This document shows, piece by piece, positions 41,727 to 50,417 of a stretch of 64,000 nucleotides of DNA. A model generated the notes under the pieces. It was not told the origin of the DNA, made no database searches, and was given only the letters and a program-made list of their open reading frames with translations. Numbering within the stretch: the first letter of the stretch is position 1; each line of letters opens with the position of its first letter. A program made the translations under genes and the position numbers. Where the stretch lies: contig DASXVQ010000060.1 in the NCBI GenBank assembly GCA_036504155.1, positions 1 through 64,000 on the forward strand. The letters run 5' to 3'. The DNA is from JACRCT01 sp036504155 (GTDB taxonomy: Bacteria; Myxococcota; Myxococcia; Myxococcales; UBA5297).

Positions 41727-41905
41727 CCCCGAGCCCGTCGAGGGGCCAGAGTTCGGTCTGGGTGAACTCTGGCCCAATTTGCGTCCGCACCTCGAACTTG
41801 GACCGCCGCGTCCACACGGATTGATCTCCGGCCCCTCGACGAGCTCGGGGTGCCGGGCCGCGTCCACACGGATTTGAGCTCTGGCCCCTCGACGAGCTCG
41901 GGGTG
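41727..41905. repeat. Cluster of three CCCCGAGCTYGTCGAGGGG palindromes with a 52-bp direct repeat
   Basis: A forward copy at 41727-41753 and inverted copies at 41826-41852 and 41879-41905. The inverted copies are each preceded by CCGCGTCCACACGGA at 41806 and 41858 (period 52). AGAGTTCGGTCTGGGTGAACTCT is an extra hairpin at about 41752-41772. It fills the gap between the VOC gene and the ferredoxin gene. Confidence 0.85.
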
Positions 41906-41973
41906 TCGTGAGTTCCCCGCTTGCGCGCCGCCGCGTTTGCCGCTGACCGCGCGGCGGGCCACAATCGCCGGGC

Positions 41974-43464
41974 ATGTCCAACCCGGCCGCACCGATCGAC
42001 CTCCCCGTCCGCCGCCACCGGCTGTACCAGTGGCTGCGCCGAGCGTCGCTCCTCGGCTCCTGGCTGTTCATCCTCGGCGTGCCGCTGTGGCATCTGCGGG
42101 CTGCCGGCGCGGCGAGCGCCTTCTCGGCCGAGGGCCGCTGGTACCAGTGGGCGGCCTGGCTCGGGCTGCCCGCCTCGCCGCCCCCGTTCTCCGGCGCGCC
42201 GTGGACCCTCCGCCTCTTCGGCATCGAGTTCTTGGATCCGCTGGCCGGTCTGGGCGTCCTCTTCGCTCTCTCGCCCGGGGTGACGACGCTCCTGGGCCTG
42301 GTGCCCACGGTCGTGCTCGTCGCGCTGCTCGGCCGGTTCTTCTGCGGCTGGATGTGCCCGTACCGCACCGTGCTCGCCATCTCCAACGCCGCTCGCACGC
42401 TGCTGGCGAAGCTCGGCTTCCCCCCGCGCGACCGGCCGATGCCGCGCCGGCTCTCCTTCCTCGTCCTCGGCGGGGTGCTGGTGATCGCGCTGCTCGCCGG
42501 GACGCAGGTGGCGCCGGTCTTCTATCCCCCCGCCGTCGTCGGCCGGTCCGTCCTGCGCGCGGTGGTGCTGGGATCGCTGGGCCTGGGCTCCCTCGCCGTC
42601 CTCGCGGCCTTCCTCTTCGACACCTTCTTCGCCCGCGCCGGCTTCTGCCGCTACCTGTGCCCCGGCGGCGCGCTGATGAGCGTCCTCGGCGCGGTCTCGC
42701 CGATTCGCGTCGAGCGCGCCGCGCCCAAGTGCACCGACTGCGGCCTGTGCAACCAGGTCTGCAACCTCCTGCAGGATCCGGCGGCCGGGAAGGTCGGCGC
42801 CGGCTGCGAGCGCTGCGGGCTGTGCATCGCCGCCTGCGCTCCCGGCGCGCTCTCCTTCAAGCTCGGCAAGCCGACGATCGCTCCCATCGAGAAGCCGACC
42901 GAGCCCGAGCGCAGGCTCCTGCTCGGCGCGGTCCCGGCGCTGGCCATCGTCGCCGTCTGGGGCCGTGACCGGGCCACGGCCCCGCGGCTGCGCCCGCCGC
43001 GCGCCCACCGCGACTTCGCGGCGCGCTGCATCCGCTGCCAGCGCTGCGCCCAGGTCTGCCCGCCCAAGGCCATCCGCTTCGACGCCTCGCTGGACCTGCG
43101 GGGCACCGACACGCCCTTCGTCGCCGCGCGCGAGAGCGCCTGCACGCTGTGCATGCGCTGCACCGAGGCCTGCCCCACCGGCGCGCTGATCCCGACGCCC
43201 GCCGGCGACCTCGCAGCCCTCCAGCCGCTGGTGAAGATGGGCAGGCCCGAGCTGGACAAGAAGAAGTGCCTGCCCTGGACCGGCGACGGCATCTGCCGGC
43301 TCTGCTACTACGCCTGCCCCTACCCGGACAGCGCCATCGAGCTGACCGGGCCTTCGCTCGCGCCGAACTTCAGGGAAGACCGGTGCGTCGGGTGCGGGCG
43401 CTGCGAAGAGGTCTGCCCGGAGCGTGCGCGGGCCGTCGTCGTCAAGCCCACGGAGGCGGCGTGA
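41974..43464 (+). CDS. NapH/NapG-like polyferredoxin membrane protein
   Basis: 496 residues. The N-terminal half has about five membrane helices with the NapH-type cysteine motifs CGWMCPYRT and CRYLCPGGA. The rest carries many ferredoxin motifs: CTDCGLCNQVC, CERCGLCIAAC, CIRCQRCAQVC, CTLCMRCTEAC, CRLCYYAC and CVGCGRCEEVC. The combination looks like a fusion of a NapH-type quinol dehydrogenase with a NapG-type ferredoxin. It probably passes electrons between the quinone pool and the molybdopterin enzyme encoded next (GTG overlapping its stop). The start ATG 41974 follows a repeat cluster. Confidence 0.9.
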   Translation: MSNPAAPIDLPVRRHRLYQWLRRASLLGSWLFILGVPLWHLRAAGAASAFSAEGRWYQWAAWLGLPASPPPFSGAPWTLRLFGIEFLDPLAGLGVLFALSPGVTTLLGLVPTVVLVALLGRFFCGWMCPYRTVLAISNAARTLLAKLGFPPRDRPMPRRLSFLVLGGVLVIALLAGTQVAPVFYPPAVVGRSVLRAVVLGSLGLGSLAVLAAFLFDTFFARAGFCRYLCPGGALMSVLGAVSPIRVERAAPKCTDCGLCNQVCNLLQDPAAGKVGAGCERCGLCIAACAPGALSFKLGKPTIAPIEKPTEPERRLLLGAVPALAIVAVWGRDRATAPRLRPPRAHRDFAARCIRCQRCAQVCPPKAIRFDASLDLRGTDTPFVAARESACTLCMRCTEACPTGALIPTPAGDLAALQPLVKMGRPELDKKKCLPWTGDGICRLCYYACPYPDSAIELTGPSLAPNFREDRCVGCGRCEEVCPERARAVVVKPTEAA

Positions 43465-45605
43465 CCGAGGACCGCAAACCGACGCGCGCCGTCGAGCGCC
43501 TGCGCCTGACCCGGCGCGACCTGCTCAAGGCCTTGCAGGTCACCGGCTTCGGTGCGGCCGCGGCCGGCGTGGGCGCGGTGGGCAGCGCCTCGGTCTCGAC
43601 CAAGACGCGCAGCCTCTCCGGGACCTGCCGCATCTGCACCGCCTACTGCGGCTTCGTGGCCACCGTGCGCGACGGGCGCATCCTCAAGGTCGAAGGAGAC
43701 GCCAAGTCGCCGACTCGCGGCTTCCTCTGCCAGCACGGCCACGCCCTGCCGGAGATCGTCCACGCCGAGGACCGCATCCGCCGGCCGCTGAAGCGAGAGG
43801 GCAGCCGCTTCCGGGAGATCCCCTGGTCGCAGGCCATCCCGGAGATCGCCGAACGCCTGCTGGCGGTGAAGAAGAAGCACGGCGGTCCGGCGATGGCGCT
43901 GCACACCGGCTGGCCGTTCGTGCGCCACCCGGCCATCGGCTACCTGCAGCGGTTCTGCTACGCCTTCGGCTCGCCCAACCTGTCGACGGTCGCCAGCCTC
44001 TGCGAGGCCGCGCTGCGGATGGGCAAGGCGCTCACCGTCGGCTCCGGCTACTTCCCGGACCTGCCCAAGGCGCGGACGCTGGTGCTCTGGGGCGCCAACC
44101 CGCACCACTCGATGCCGCCGTTCGCGCACCAGGTGGCCAGCAAGTCCGGCGAAGGCCGCAACCTCATCGTCATCGACCCGGTCCGCACCCACCACACCAA
44201 GGGCTCGACCCTGCACCTGCAGATCCTGCCGGGGACCGACGGCGCGCTGGCGCTGGGCATGCTGCGCCTGCTGCTGGACGAGCGCCTCGTCGACGCCCGG
44301 ATCGCCGCCGAGGAGACGGTCGGCCTCGAGGAGCTGAAGGCGCTGGTGTCGGAGTGGACGCTGGAGCGGACCTCGCAGGTCACGACCGTGCCCGCGGAGC
44401 TGATCGCCAAGGCGGCGCGGACGATGGCCGGCCAGGGGCCGACGGCCATCTGGGACGGCCTGGGCGTCGAGCACCACGAGAACGGCATCCAGACCATCCG
44501 CGCCATCGCGGCCATCCAGGCGCTGCTCGGCGGCGTCGACGCTCCGGGCGGGGTGGCCCTGTTCGAGAAGGCCGGGCCGAACTTCGCCAACGAGATCCTC
44601 CCGCAGCTCTACCGCCTGCGGACCGCGCTCCCCGTGCCGCCGACGCCGGCGAAGAAGCCCATCGGCTACGACGAGTATCCGCTCTACGAGGTCTTCAACC
44701 GCCAGGCGCAGGCGAACCTCTACCCGCGGGCGATCCTCGAGGACCAGCCCTACCCGCTGCGCGCGCTCCTCTTCTTCGGCTGCAACGCCTCGGTGACCTG
44801 GGCCGGTTCGGCCAGGCTCAAGCAGGCGCTCTCGAAGCTCGAGCTGTTGGTCTCGGTGGACCCGTTCCTGACCGCGACCGGGGAGCTGTCCGACTACGTG
44901 CTCCCGGCCGCGACCTTCGCCGAGTCGGCGGCGACCGCCTTCGACCCCGAGTTCCGCTCCAGCATCGTCAAGGAGCAGCACGAGGCCTGGCCCGACTGGA
45001 AGATCGTCTTCGAGCTGGCCAAGGCGTGTGGCCTGGGCGAGTACTTCCCCTGGCCGAGCTTCCAGAAGGCCATCGGCGCGCCGAAGGTGCCCTGGATGCT
45101 CGACCCGGCGCACCAGCCCACGCCGACCGCCACCGGCACGCCGCGCTACCCGACGACCACCGGGAAGATCGAGCTCAAGAGCCCGCTGCTCGAGAGGTTC
45201 GGCCAGGAGCCGCTGCCGCGCTGGGTTGCCCCGGCCCGGCAGCCGACCGCCGAGTTCCCGCTGTGGCTCGTCAGCGGGCCGCGCGGGCGCAACCACATCA
45301 ATTCCCAGTTCCACAACATCCACTCCATCGCCACCAACTCGCCCGAGCCCTTCGTCGAGCTGCACCCCGACGCGGCGGCGGCGGCGAAGCTCGCCGATGG
45401 CCGGCGGGTGGCCCTGGTATCCCCGTTTGGGCGCATCGAGATGCGGCTGCGCGTCACCGACCGCGTGCACCCTAGGGCGGCGGTGATCCCCGCGGGTTGG
45501 GCCAAGGCCAATGCGAACCTGCTGACGGACGGCGCGGCGCTGGATCCCATCTCCGGGTTCCCGGCGATGAGGTCCGGGGTGTGCCGGGTGGAACCCGCTC
45601 TCTAG
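43461..45605 (+). CDS. Tat-exported molybdopterin oxidoreductase
   Basis: 714 residues from GTG 43461, overlapping the ferredoxin gene stop. Twin-arginine signal RLTRRDLLKALQVTG at about residues 13-27. An iron-sulphur site is formed by CRICTAYCGF and a later Cys (FLCQHGH). The predicted Mo ligand is the Cys in STVASLCEAALRMG (about 181). MGD-binding blocks VLWGANPHHSMPP and PRGRNHINSQF follow. It belongs to the DMSO-reductase superfamily, periplasmic by its signal, with the NapH/G-like partner as electron donor or acceptor. The substrate is not evident: the sequence does not match NapA or formate dehydrogenase closely enough for me to name it. Confidence 0.9.
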   Translation: MTEDRKPTRAVERLRLTRRDLLKALQVTGFGAAAAGVGAVGSASVSTKTRSLSGTCRICTAYCGFVATVRDGRILKVEGDAKSPTRGFLCQHGHALPEIVHAEDRIRRPLKREGSRFREIPWSQAIPEIAERLLAVKKKHGGPAMALHTGWPFVRHPAIGYLQRFCYAFGSPNLSTVASLCEAALRMGKALTVGSGYFPDLPKARTLVLWGANPHHSMPPFAHQVASKSGEGRNLIVIDPVRTHHTKGSTLHLQILPGTDGALALGMLRLLLDERLVDARIAAEETVGLEELKALVSEWTLERTSQVTTVPAELIAKAARTMAGQGPTAIWDGLGVEHHENGIQTIRAIAAIQALLGGVDAPGGVALFEKAGPNFANEILPQLYRLRTALPVPPTPAKKPIGYDEYPLYEVFNRQAQANLYPRAILEDQPYPLRALLFFGCNASVTWAGSARLKQALSKLELLVSVDPFLTATGELSDYVLPAATFAESAATAFDPEFRSSIVKEQHEAWPDWKIVFELAKACGLGEYFPWPSFQKAIGAPKVPWMLDPAHQPTPTATGTPRYPTTTGKIELKSPLLERFGQEPLPRWVAPARQPTAEFPLWLVSGPRGRNHINSQFHNIHSIATNSPEPFVELHPDAAAAAKLADGRRVALVSPFGRIEMRLRVTDRVHPRAAVIPAGWAKANANLLTDGAALDPISGFPAMRSGVCRVEPAL

Positions 45606-45697
45606 AGAGTGCGTCAAGCGTTCAGTGAGCCAGACCCGCCGGAGCCCGACCCGTCGTTGCCACTGTTGGAGGCGGTCGCTACACTCGCTGCCCGAGC

Positions 45698-46741
45698 ATG
45701 CCGCTGGCCCACGAAGAGCTCCGAGACCGTTTCCGCGCAACCTTGCTGGGTGGCGCGATCGGGGATGCTTTGGGCTTTCCGTTCGAGGGCGCGACGCCGG
45801 AGTCCATCGCGCGCATCCCCACCATCGCCGAGGACTTCGTCCTGCGCCCGCGCGGCCGCTTCCAGAAGGGCCAGTACACCGACGACACGCAGATGACCCT
45901 CGCAGTGGCCGAGGCCATCGTCGCCGAGGGCAAGGTGGACGGGCGGGCCATCGCCCAGCGCATCGCGCTGCTCTGGCGCGACGGCACCATCCTCGCCGCC
46001 GGCGCCGCCTGCACCGAGGCCGTCGAGCGGCTGCTGCAGGGCGTTCCGTGGATGAGCGCCGGCGCCGCCATCGGCCATGCCGGCAACGGCGCCGCGGTCC
46101 GCGCCTCGCCGCTGGGCCTGCTCCACTTCGACGCCCTCGCCCGCATCCCGCGCGACGCCGAGCTGCAGGGCGTCATCACCCACAAGGATCGGCGCGCCCA
46201 GGCGGGCGGCGCCGCCATCGCCGCGGCGGTGGCGCTGAACCTCGACGAGCCGCTGCCTCTGGACATCTACTGCTACAAGATCGCGCAGGTCGTCGCCGCG
46301 TTGGACGCGGATCTCGCCCGCGAGATCGAACGGCTGCCGCAGCTCTCGCGCTTCGAACCCGCCGCCGCCGCCCGGGTCATCGCCCGCGCCGGGCTGGCCC
46401 CGCTGCAGCAGAGCGACTGGCCGGGCATCAGCCCGTTCGTGGTGCCCAGCGTGCTGATGGCGCTCTACGCCTTCCTGCGCGAGCCCGAGGACTTCCGGGC
46501 CTGCATGAACGTCGCGCTGCGCGCGGGCGGCGACGCCGATTCGGTGGCGGCCATGGCGGGCGCCATCAGCGGCGCGCACCTGGGCTACGACGGCCTGCCG
46601 GCCCGGCTGCGCCGCGGCGTGCTCAACGGCGACCGGCTGGTCGCGGTGGCCGACAAGCTGTTCGACCTGAAGATGGCCCAGCGCGAGGCGGCCGCCTACG
46701 CGCGCGTCGGCGCCCCGGCCTACACGACGCGAAAAAGGTAG
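45698..46741 (+). CDS. ADP-ribosylglycohydrolase family protein (copy 2)
   Basis: 347 residues. GGAIGDALGFPFEG near the N-terminus, YTDDTQMTLAVAEAI (about 64-78) and GGDADSVAAMAGAISGAHLG (about 277-296) are the three metal-binding blocks. The GNGAAVRASPLGLL motif in the middle is also conserved. It is clearly better matched to canonical ADP-ribosylglycohydrolases (DraG/ARH type) than the shorter copy at 5901-6782; the two share only the motif blocks. Gene neighbours do not identify the ADP-ribosylated target. Its stop is followed by a dispersed repeat. Confidence 0.92.
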   Translation: MPLAHEELRDRFRATLLGGAIGDALGFPFEGATPESIARIPTIAEDFVLRPRGRFQKGQYTDDTQMTLAVAEAIVAEGKVDGRAIAQRIALLWRDGTILAAGAACTEAVERLLQGVPWMSAGAAIGHAGNGAAVRASPLGLLHFDALARIPRDAELQGVITHKDRRAQAGGAAIAAAVALNLDEPLPLDIYCYKIAQVVAALDADLAREIERLPQLSRFEPAAAARVIARAGLAPLQQSDWPGISPFVVPSVLMALYAFLREPEDFRACMNVALRAGGDADSVAAMAGAISGAHLGYDGLPARLRRGVLNGDRLVAVADKLFDLKMAQREAAAYARVGAPAYTTRKR

Positions 46742-46754
46742 CCGAGGAAGCCGG

Positions 46755-46800
46755 CGCGGAGGCCGGTCCCTACTAGCCCCTCGAGGACACTCGGGGTGCC
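46755..46800. repeat. Fragments of both dispersed repeat families
   Basis: GGCGCGGAGGCCGGTCCCTA, then CTAGCCCCTCGAGGACACTCGGGGTGCC: a degenerate GGCCGG-family end next to a degenerate CCCCTCGA...CTCGGGGTG palindrome. Confidence 0.5.
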
Positions 46801-46815
46801 TGGAGAAGAGACGAG

Positions 46816-47694
46816 ATGATTCGCGCCGTCGTCACCGACATGGACAACACCCTCTACTCGTGGGTGGACTACATCGTCCCCTGCCTCGAGGCGATGGTGG
46901 ACAGCCTGTGCCGCACGACCGGCTACCCGCGCATCAAGGTGGTGCAGGCGCTCAAGGAGGTCTACGAGCGCTACGAGTCGAACGAGTACCCGTTCGCCGT
47001 CCAGGAGTCCTCGCTCTTCCAGGCCTTCCCCGAGTTCAACTCCTTCGACAACCTGGTCATCACCCCGGCCCGCGAGGCGTTCAGCGCGGCGCGCCAGCGC
47101 TACCTGCGCCCGTACAAGCACGTGGTGGAGACCCTGACCGAGCTCAAGGCGCTGGGCGTCCCGGTCATCGCCCTCACCGACGCGCCGCGCAACCCGGTGG
47201 AGCGCCGGGTGCTGAAGATGAAGCTCGACGGGCTGCTCACGGCCCTCTACACGCTGCCCGCCTTCCCGTTCCCGCACACCGGCGTGGCCAAGGAGATCCT
47301 CGAGCGGCAGAAGTCGGGCGGGGTCCAGCTCGCCTGCCCGGTCGTCGAGCTGCCGAAGGACTACGAGAAGCCCGACCCGCGGGGCCTGCTGCGGATCTGC
47401 GCGGACTTCAAGCTGGACCCGAAGGACGTGGTGGTGGTCGGGGACAGCCAGACCAAGGACGTGAAGATCGCGCAGGTCACCGGCGCGCTCGACGCGTGGG
47501 CCGAGTACGGCACCTACATCTCGGTGGAGTACCGGGAGCGGCTCAACATCATCTCCGCGGACTCGGCGACGCGGCGGCACCTGCAGCACGCGCAGGCGGC
47601 GGACGCGCGGCCGCCGTCGGTGCGCCTGTCCGGCTTCGACCAGGTGCTCAAGCTGGTGCTCGAGTCGCGCCAGCGGGTGTCGGCCGTCGCCTGA
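46816..47694 (+). CDS. HAD-superfamily hydrolase
   Basis: 292 residues; ATG 46816 behind GAAGAGACGAG. The nucleophile motif is VVTDMDNTLY (Asp 8 and Asp 10). Motif II is VIALTDAP, and motif IV is VVVVGDSQTKDVKIA. The large insert before motif II (about residues 20-110) is helical, as a cap. This is a phosphatase-type HAD protein; the substrate is not shown. It follows the ADP-ribosylglycohydrolase gene on the same strand but with a repeat between them, and it converges on the aldo/keto reductase gene. Confidence 0.85.
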   Translation: MIRAVVTDMDNTLYSWVDYIVPCLEAMVDSLCRTTGYPRIKVVQALKEVYERYESNEYPFAVQESSLFQAFPEFNSFDNLVITPAREAFSAARQRYLRPYKHVVETLTELKALGVPVIALTDAPRNPVERRVLKMKLDGLLTALYTLPAFPFPHTGVAKEILERQKSGGVQLACPVVELPKDYEKPDPRGLLRICADFKLDPKDVVVVGDSQTKDVKIAQVTGALDAWAEYGTYISVEYRERLNIISADSATRRHLQHAQAADARPPSVRLSGFDQVLKLVLESRQRVSAVA

Positions 47695-47700
47695 TCTGCT

Positions 47701-48696
47701 TCAGGGCCCTAGCCACTCCGGGTGTTGCCAGGTGCCGTCGAAGTGGTGGCTCGTCTTGTACTTCTCGTTCGCGCCGTCCTTGGCTGTCGCCGCGGTCTTG
47801 GCCAGCAGCGGGCGGATCTCCTCCTCCGAGAACGGCTGGAAGCCGCGGCCGACCGCGAGCGCCTGGTCGAGGATCGGCTGGGAGTCGATGCCGGTGATGA
47901 CGACGCTCGTCGGCAGGCTCAGCGCGTAGCGCAGGCACTCCGGCGCGGTCGCCGCCTTGGCGTCGAGGATGAAGCGGTCGCCCATGGGCTTCATGCCCAG
48001 CACACCGATCTTCTCGCGCACCAGGACCGGCAAGACCTTCTGCTCGAAGCTCTCGAAGTGGGCGTCGAGGACGTTGAGCGGCATCTGCACCGTGTCGAAG
48101 CGGAAGCCCTGCGCTCGCGCGGTCTCCAGCATCTTCAGGTGGTAGTCGGGCGACTTGTGGCCGGTGAAGCCGAGGAAGCGCGCCTTGCCAGCCTTCCTGG
48201 CCGCGACCATCGCCTCGATCGCCCCGCCGGGCCCGAAGGCGCGGGAGGGATCGTCCGGGCGGATGACCTCGTGCAACTGCAACAGGTCGAGGCGGTCGGT
48301 CTGCAGGCGACGAAGCGACTCGTCAATCTGCTGGGCGGCGGTCTTCTGATCCCGCCCATCGATCTTGGTCATGAGGAACGCCTGCTCCCGGTAGCCGTCG
48401 CGCAGCGCCTTGCCCATGCGCAGCTCGCTCTGGCCCAGATGGTAGTCCCAGCAGTTGTCGAGGAAGGTGATGCCGCCGTCCACGGCTCGGCGAATGAGCC
48501 CGATGCTCTCCTGCTCGGTCTTCTGGATGCCGATGTGCGCGCCGCCCAGCCCGAGGATGGACACCTCCACCCCGGTGGTCCCCAGGCGCCGCCGGGGTAT
48601 GGCCCGAGTGGACTGCGCGCCCGCCGAGCCCGCGGCCTGCGCGGTGCCGCTCACGGTCAAGGCCACCGCCGCTTCCAGGAACTCTCGCCTCGTCAT
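47701..48696 (-). CDS. Aldo/keto reductase with Tat signal
   Basis: 331 residues. Twin-arginine-like N-terminus (MTRREFLEAAVALTVSGTA) indicates export, which is less usual for this NAD(P)H-dependent family. The barrel has the tetrad in LDNCWDYHLGQSE (Asp, Tyr), MTKIDGRD (Lys) and LLQLHEVI (His). The C-terminal NADPH loop appears as GMKPMGD, with GIDSQPILDQA later. No catalytic cofactor domain is fused. The physiological substrate, an aldehyde or ketone, cannot be told. It converges on the HAD gene, 6 bp apart. Confidence 0.88.
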   Translation of the reverse strand: MTRREFLEAAVALTVSGTAQAAGSAGAQSTRAIPRRRLGTTGVEVSILGLGGAHIGIQKTEQESIGLIRRAVDGGITFLDNCWDYHLGQSELRMGKALRDGYREQAFLMTKIDGRDQKTAAQQIDESLRRLQTDRLDLLQLHEVIRPDDPSRAFGPGGAIEAMVAARKAGKARFLGFTGHKSPDYHLKMLETARAQGFRFDTVQMPLNVLDAHFESFEQKVLPVLVREKIGVLGMKPMGDRFILDAKAATAPECLRYALSLPTSVVITGIDSQPILDQALAVGRGFQPFSEEEIRPLLAKTAATAKDGANEKYKTSHHFDGTWQHPEWLGP

Positions 48697-48870
48697 GGAT
48701 CCCCTCCCTGCGTTCGAAGTCGGGCAGCGTGCGGCCGGCCGGCCTCGCCGGGCAACGCAGGAGGGTTCTCGTGGGCGAGCATCGTCGGCCGCGCCACGAA
48801 GTCTTGGAGTGCGAACCGTTGGCCGCGTCGGATTCGTCGGGCCGGGAGAGGGGGCCCACCGGAGGCTGAC

Positions 48871-49905
48871 TCAGCTGCGGCGACCGGCCAGCTGCCCGCA
48901 CGCGGCGTCGATGTCCTCACCGCGCGAGGAGCGCAGCAGGCACCGCACACCGCCCTCGTGGACGATCTTCTGGAACGCGAGGATCCGCTCCCTCTTCGCC
49001 GGCCCGTAGCCGCAGCCCTCGAAGGCGTTGTGCGGGATGAGGTTCACCCGCGCGCGGATCCCCTGCAGGAGCTCCACCAGCCGGCGCGCGTCGTCGTCCG
49101 CGTCGTTGAAGCCGTCGAGGATGACGTACTCGACGAAGAAGAGCCGGTCGGAGCCCTCGCAGGAGCGCCGCAGCAGGCCCATGAGCTCCGCGATGGGCCA
49201 TTGCCTGGTCTGCGGCATCAGCTCGGCGCGCTGCGCGTCGGTCGTGGCGTTCAGCGAGAGCGCCAGGTGCGCCTGGCACTCGCGCAGGAAGCGCTCCATC
49301 CCCGGCAGCACGCCCGAGGTCGAAACCGTGACGTGACTTGCGCCGAGTGAAGGCGCGGGCGGCTGGGTCAGGATCTCCACCGCTCGCAGGACCTCGTCGA
49401 GGTTGTCGAAGGGCTCGCCCATGCCCATGAAGACCACGTTGCGCAGCGGGGATCCCTGGGGCGCGTCGGACTTCGCCAGCAGGAACTGCGCGACGATCTC
49501 CCCTGCCGTGAGGTTCCTGGTAAGCCCGAGGCGCGCGGTCGCACAGAACGCGCAGCGACGACTGCAGCCGGCCTGGCTCGAGACGCAGAGCGTGCTTCGT
49601 CCGTCGGCGGGGATGAGCACCGACTCGAAGCGCGCAGCGTCAGCAGCAGCCTCGAAGGCGTATTTCACGGTGCCGTCCGAGGCGGCCTGTCGAACGGCAA
49701 TGCGCGGGAGCGAAAGCTCGCACGCCTCGCGAACCTTCGCCCAAGCCTCCGGCGCCACGCCCGGGATTCGCTCGGGCAGCGAGGTTGGCACGGGCTCGGA
49801 CTCGTGCAGCCAGCGCAGCGCGGCCAGGGCGCGCGCGCGGCTGTCGAGCAGGCCGGTGAGCTCGGCCAGGGTCAGTCCGGTGAGCTGTCGCTTCGAGGCG
49901 GGCAT
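48871..49905 (-). CDS. rlmN: 23S rRNA (adenine-2503-C2) methyltransferase RlmN
   Basis: 344 residues. Radical SAM enzyme that methylates A2503 of 23S rRNA and A37 of some tRNAs. The cluster motif is GCSRRCAFCAT, with the CxxxCxxC spacing. The second catalytic cysteine is in GEDIDAACGQL at the C-terminus. GMGEPFDNLDEVL (GGE-like SAM motif) and HVTVSTSGVLPGM are also typical, as is HNAFEGCGYGP. The N-terminal helical domain (LAELTGLLDSRARALAALRW) binds RNA. The length is close to normal. It is flanked by a small lipoprotein gene on its upstream side and the AKR gene beyond a 170-bp gap. Confidence 0.95.
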   Translation of the reverse strand: MPASKRQLTGLTLAELTGLLDSRARALAALRWLHESEPVPTSLPERIPGVAPEAWAKVREACELSLPRIAVRQAASDGTVKYAFEAAADAARFESVLIPADGRSTLCVSSQAGCSRRCAFCATARLGLTRNLTAGEIVAQFLLAKSDAPQGSPLRNVVFMGMGEPFDNLDEVLRAVEILTQPPAPSLGASHVTVSTSGVLPGMERFLRECQAHLALSLNATTDAQRAELMPQTRQWPIAELMGLLRRSCEGSDRLFFVEYVILDGFNDADDDARRLVELLQGIRARVNLIPHNAFEGCGYGPAKRERILAFQKIVHEGGVRCLLRSSRGEDIDAACGQLAGRRS

Positions 49906-49937
49906 CAGCCCGCAAACTACCCGAGAACGCGCCTCGG

Positions 49938-50303
49938 CTACTCAAGGACCAGCATGACCAGTTCGGTCTGGACATGGCACTCGTCCCTCTTCACGACCAC
50001 TGTCTTTTCGGCCCTCTTGGTGCCGTCGGCGCTCGTGGCCACGATGACGAAGGTCCCGGAGTCCTCCAACCCGGCGTGCCACTTGTCGCACATGTTCGCG
50101 TAGGTACCCTGGCACTCCGCCTTCTGCTCCACGCCGCCGTCCACCCGGAACGTGACCTTCGCGTCGGTCACTACCTTCTCTGCGGCGTCCACGACGGTCA
50201 CCACCACCGAAGCTCGCGCCTCTGCGGTGCAGGTCGTCACACAGGCAGACGTCCCCGCGGCCACGACGATGACGCACGCCATCGCGATGATTGCCGACCT
50301 CAT
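49938..50303 (-). CDS. Small lipoprotein of unknown function
   Basis: 121 residues from ATG 50303, with AGGAAAG just upstream. The signal ends in TSAC, a plausible lipobox (MRSAIIAMACVIVVAAGTSA). After it, a short domain with four cysteines and beta-strand character (VVVTVVDAAEKVVTDAKVTF and VKRDECHVQTELVMLVLE) resembles a carboxypeptidase-regulatory-like or Big-like fold. No family is recognised with confidence. It lies between rlmN and the acyltransferase gene on the same strand. Confidence 0.65.
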   Translation of the reverse strand: MRSAIIAMACVIVVAAGTSACVTTCTAEARASVVVTVVDAAEKVVTDAKVTFRVDGGVEQKAECQGTYANMCDKWHAGLEDSGTFVIVATSADGTKRAEKTVVVKRDECHVQTELVMLVLE

Positions 50304-50417
50304 TGGGCTTTCCTCTTTCTTCAGAGACCCTCGGCCCTTCGAGTCCCCACTCCGAATGCGGCGCCGCTCATTCAAACACTTTGGGTGCACAGCGGCAAGA
50401 CGAGCGAGACCCCGGCC

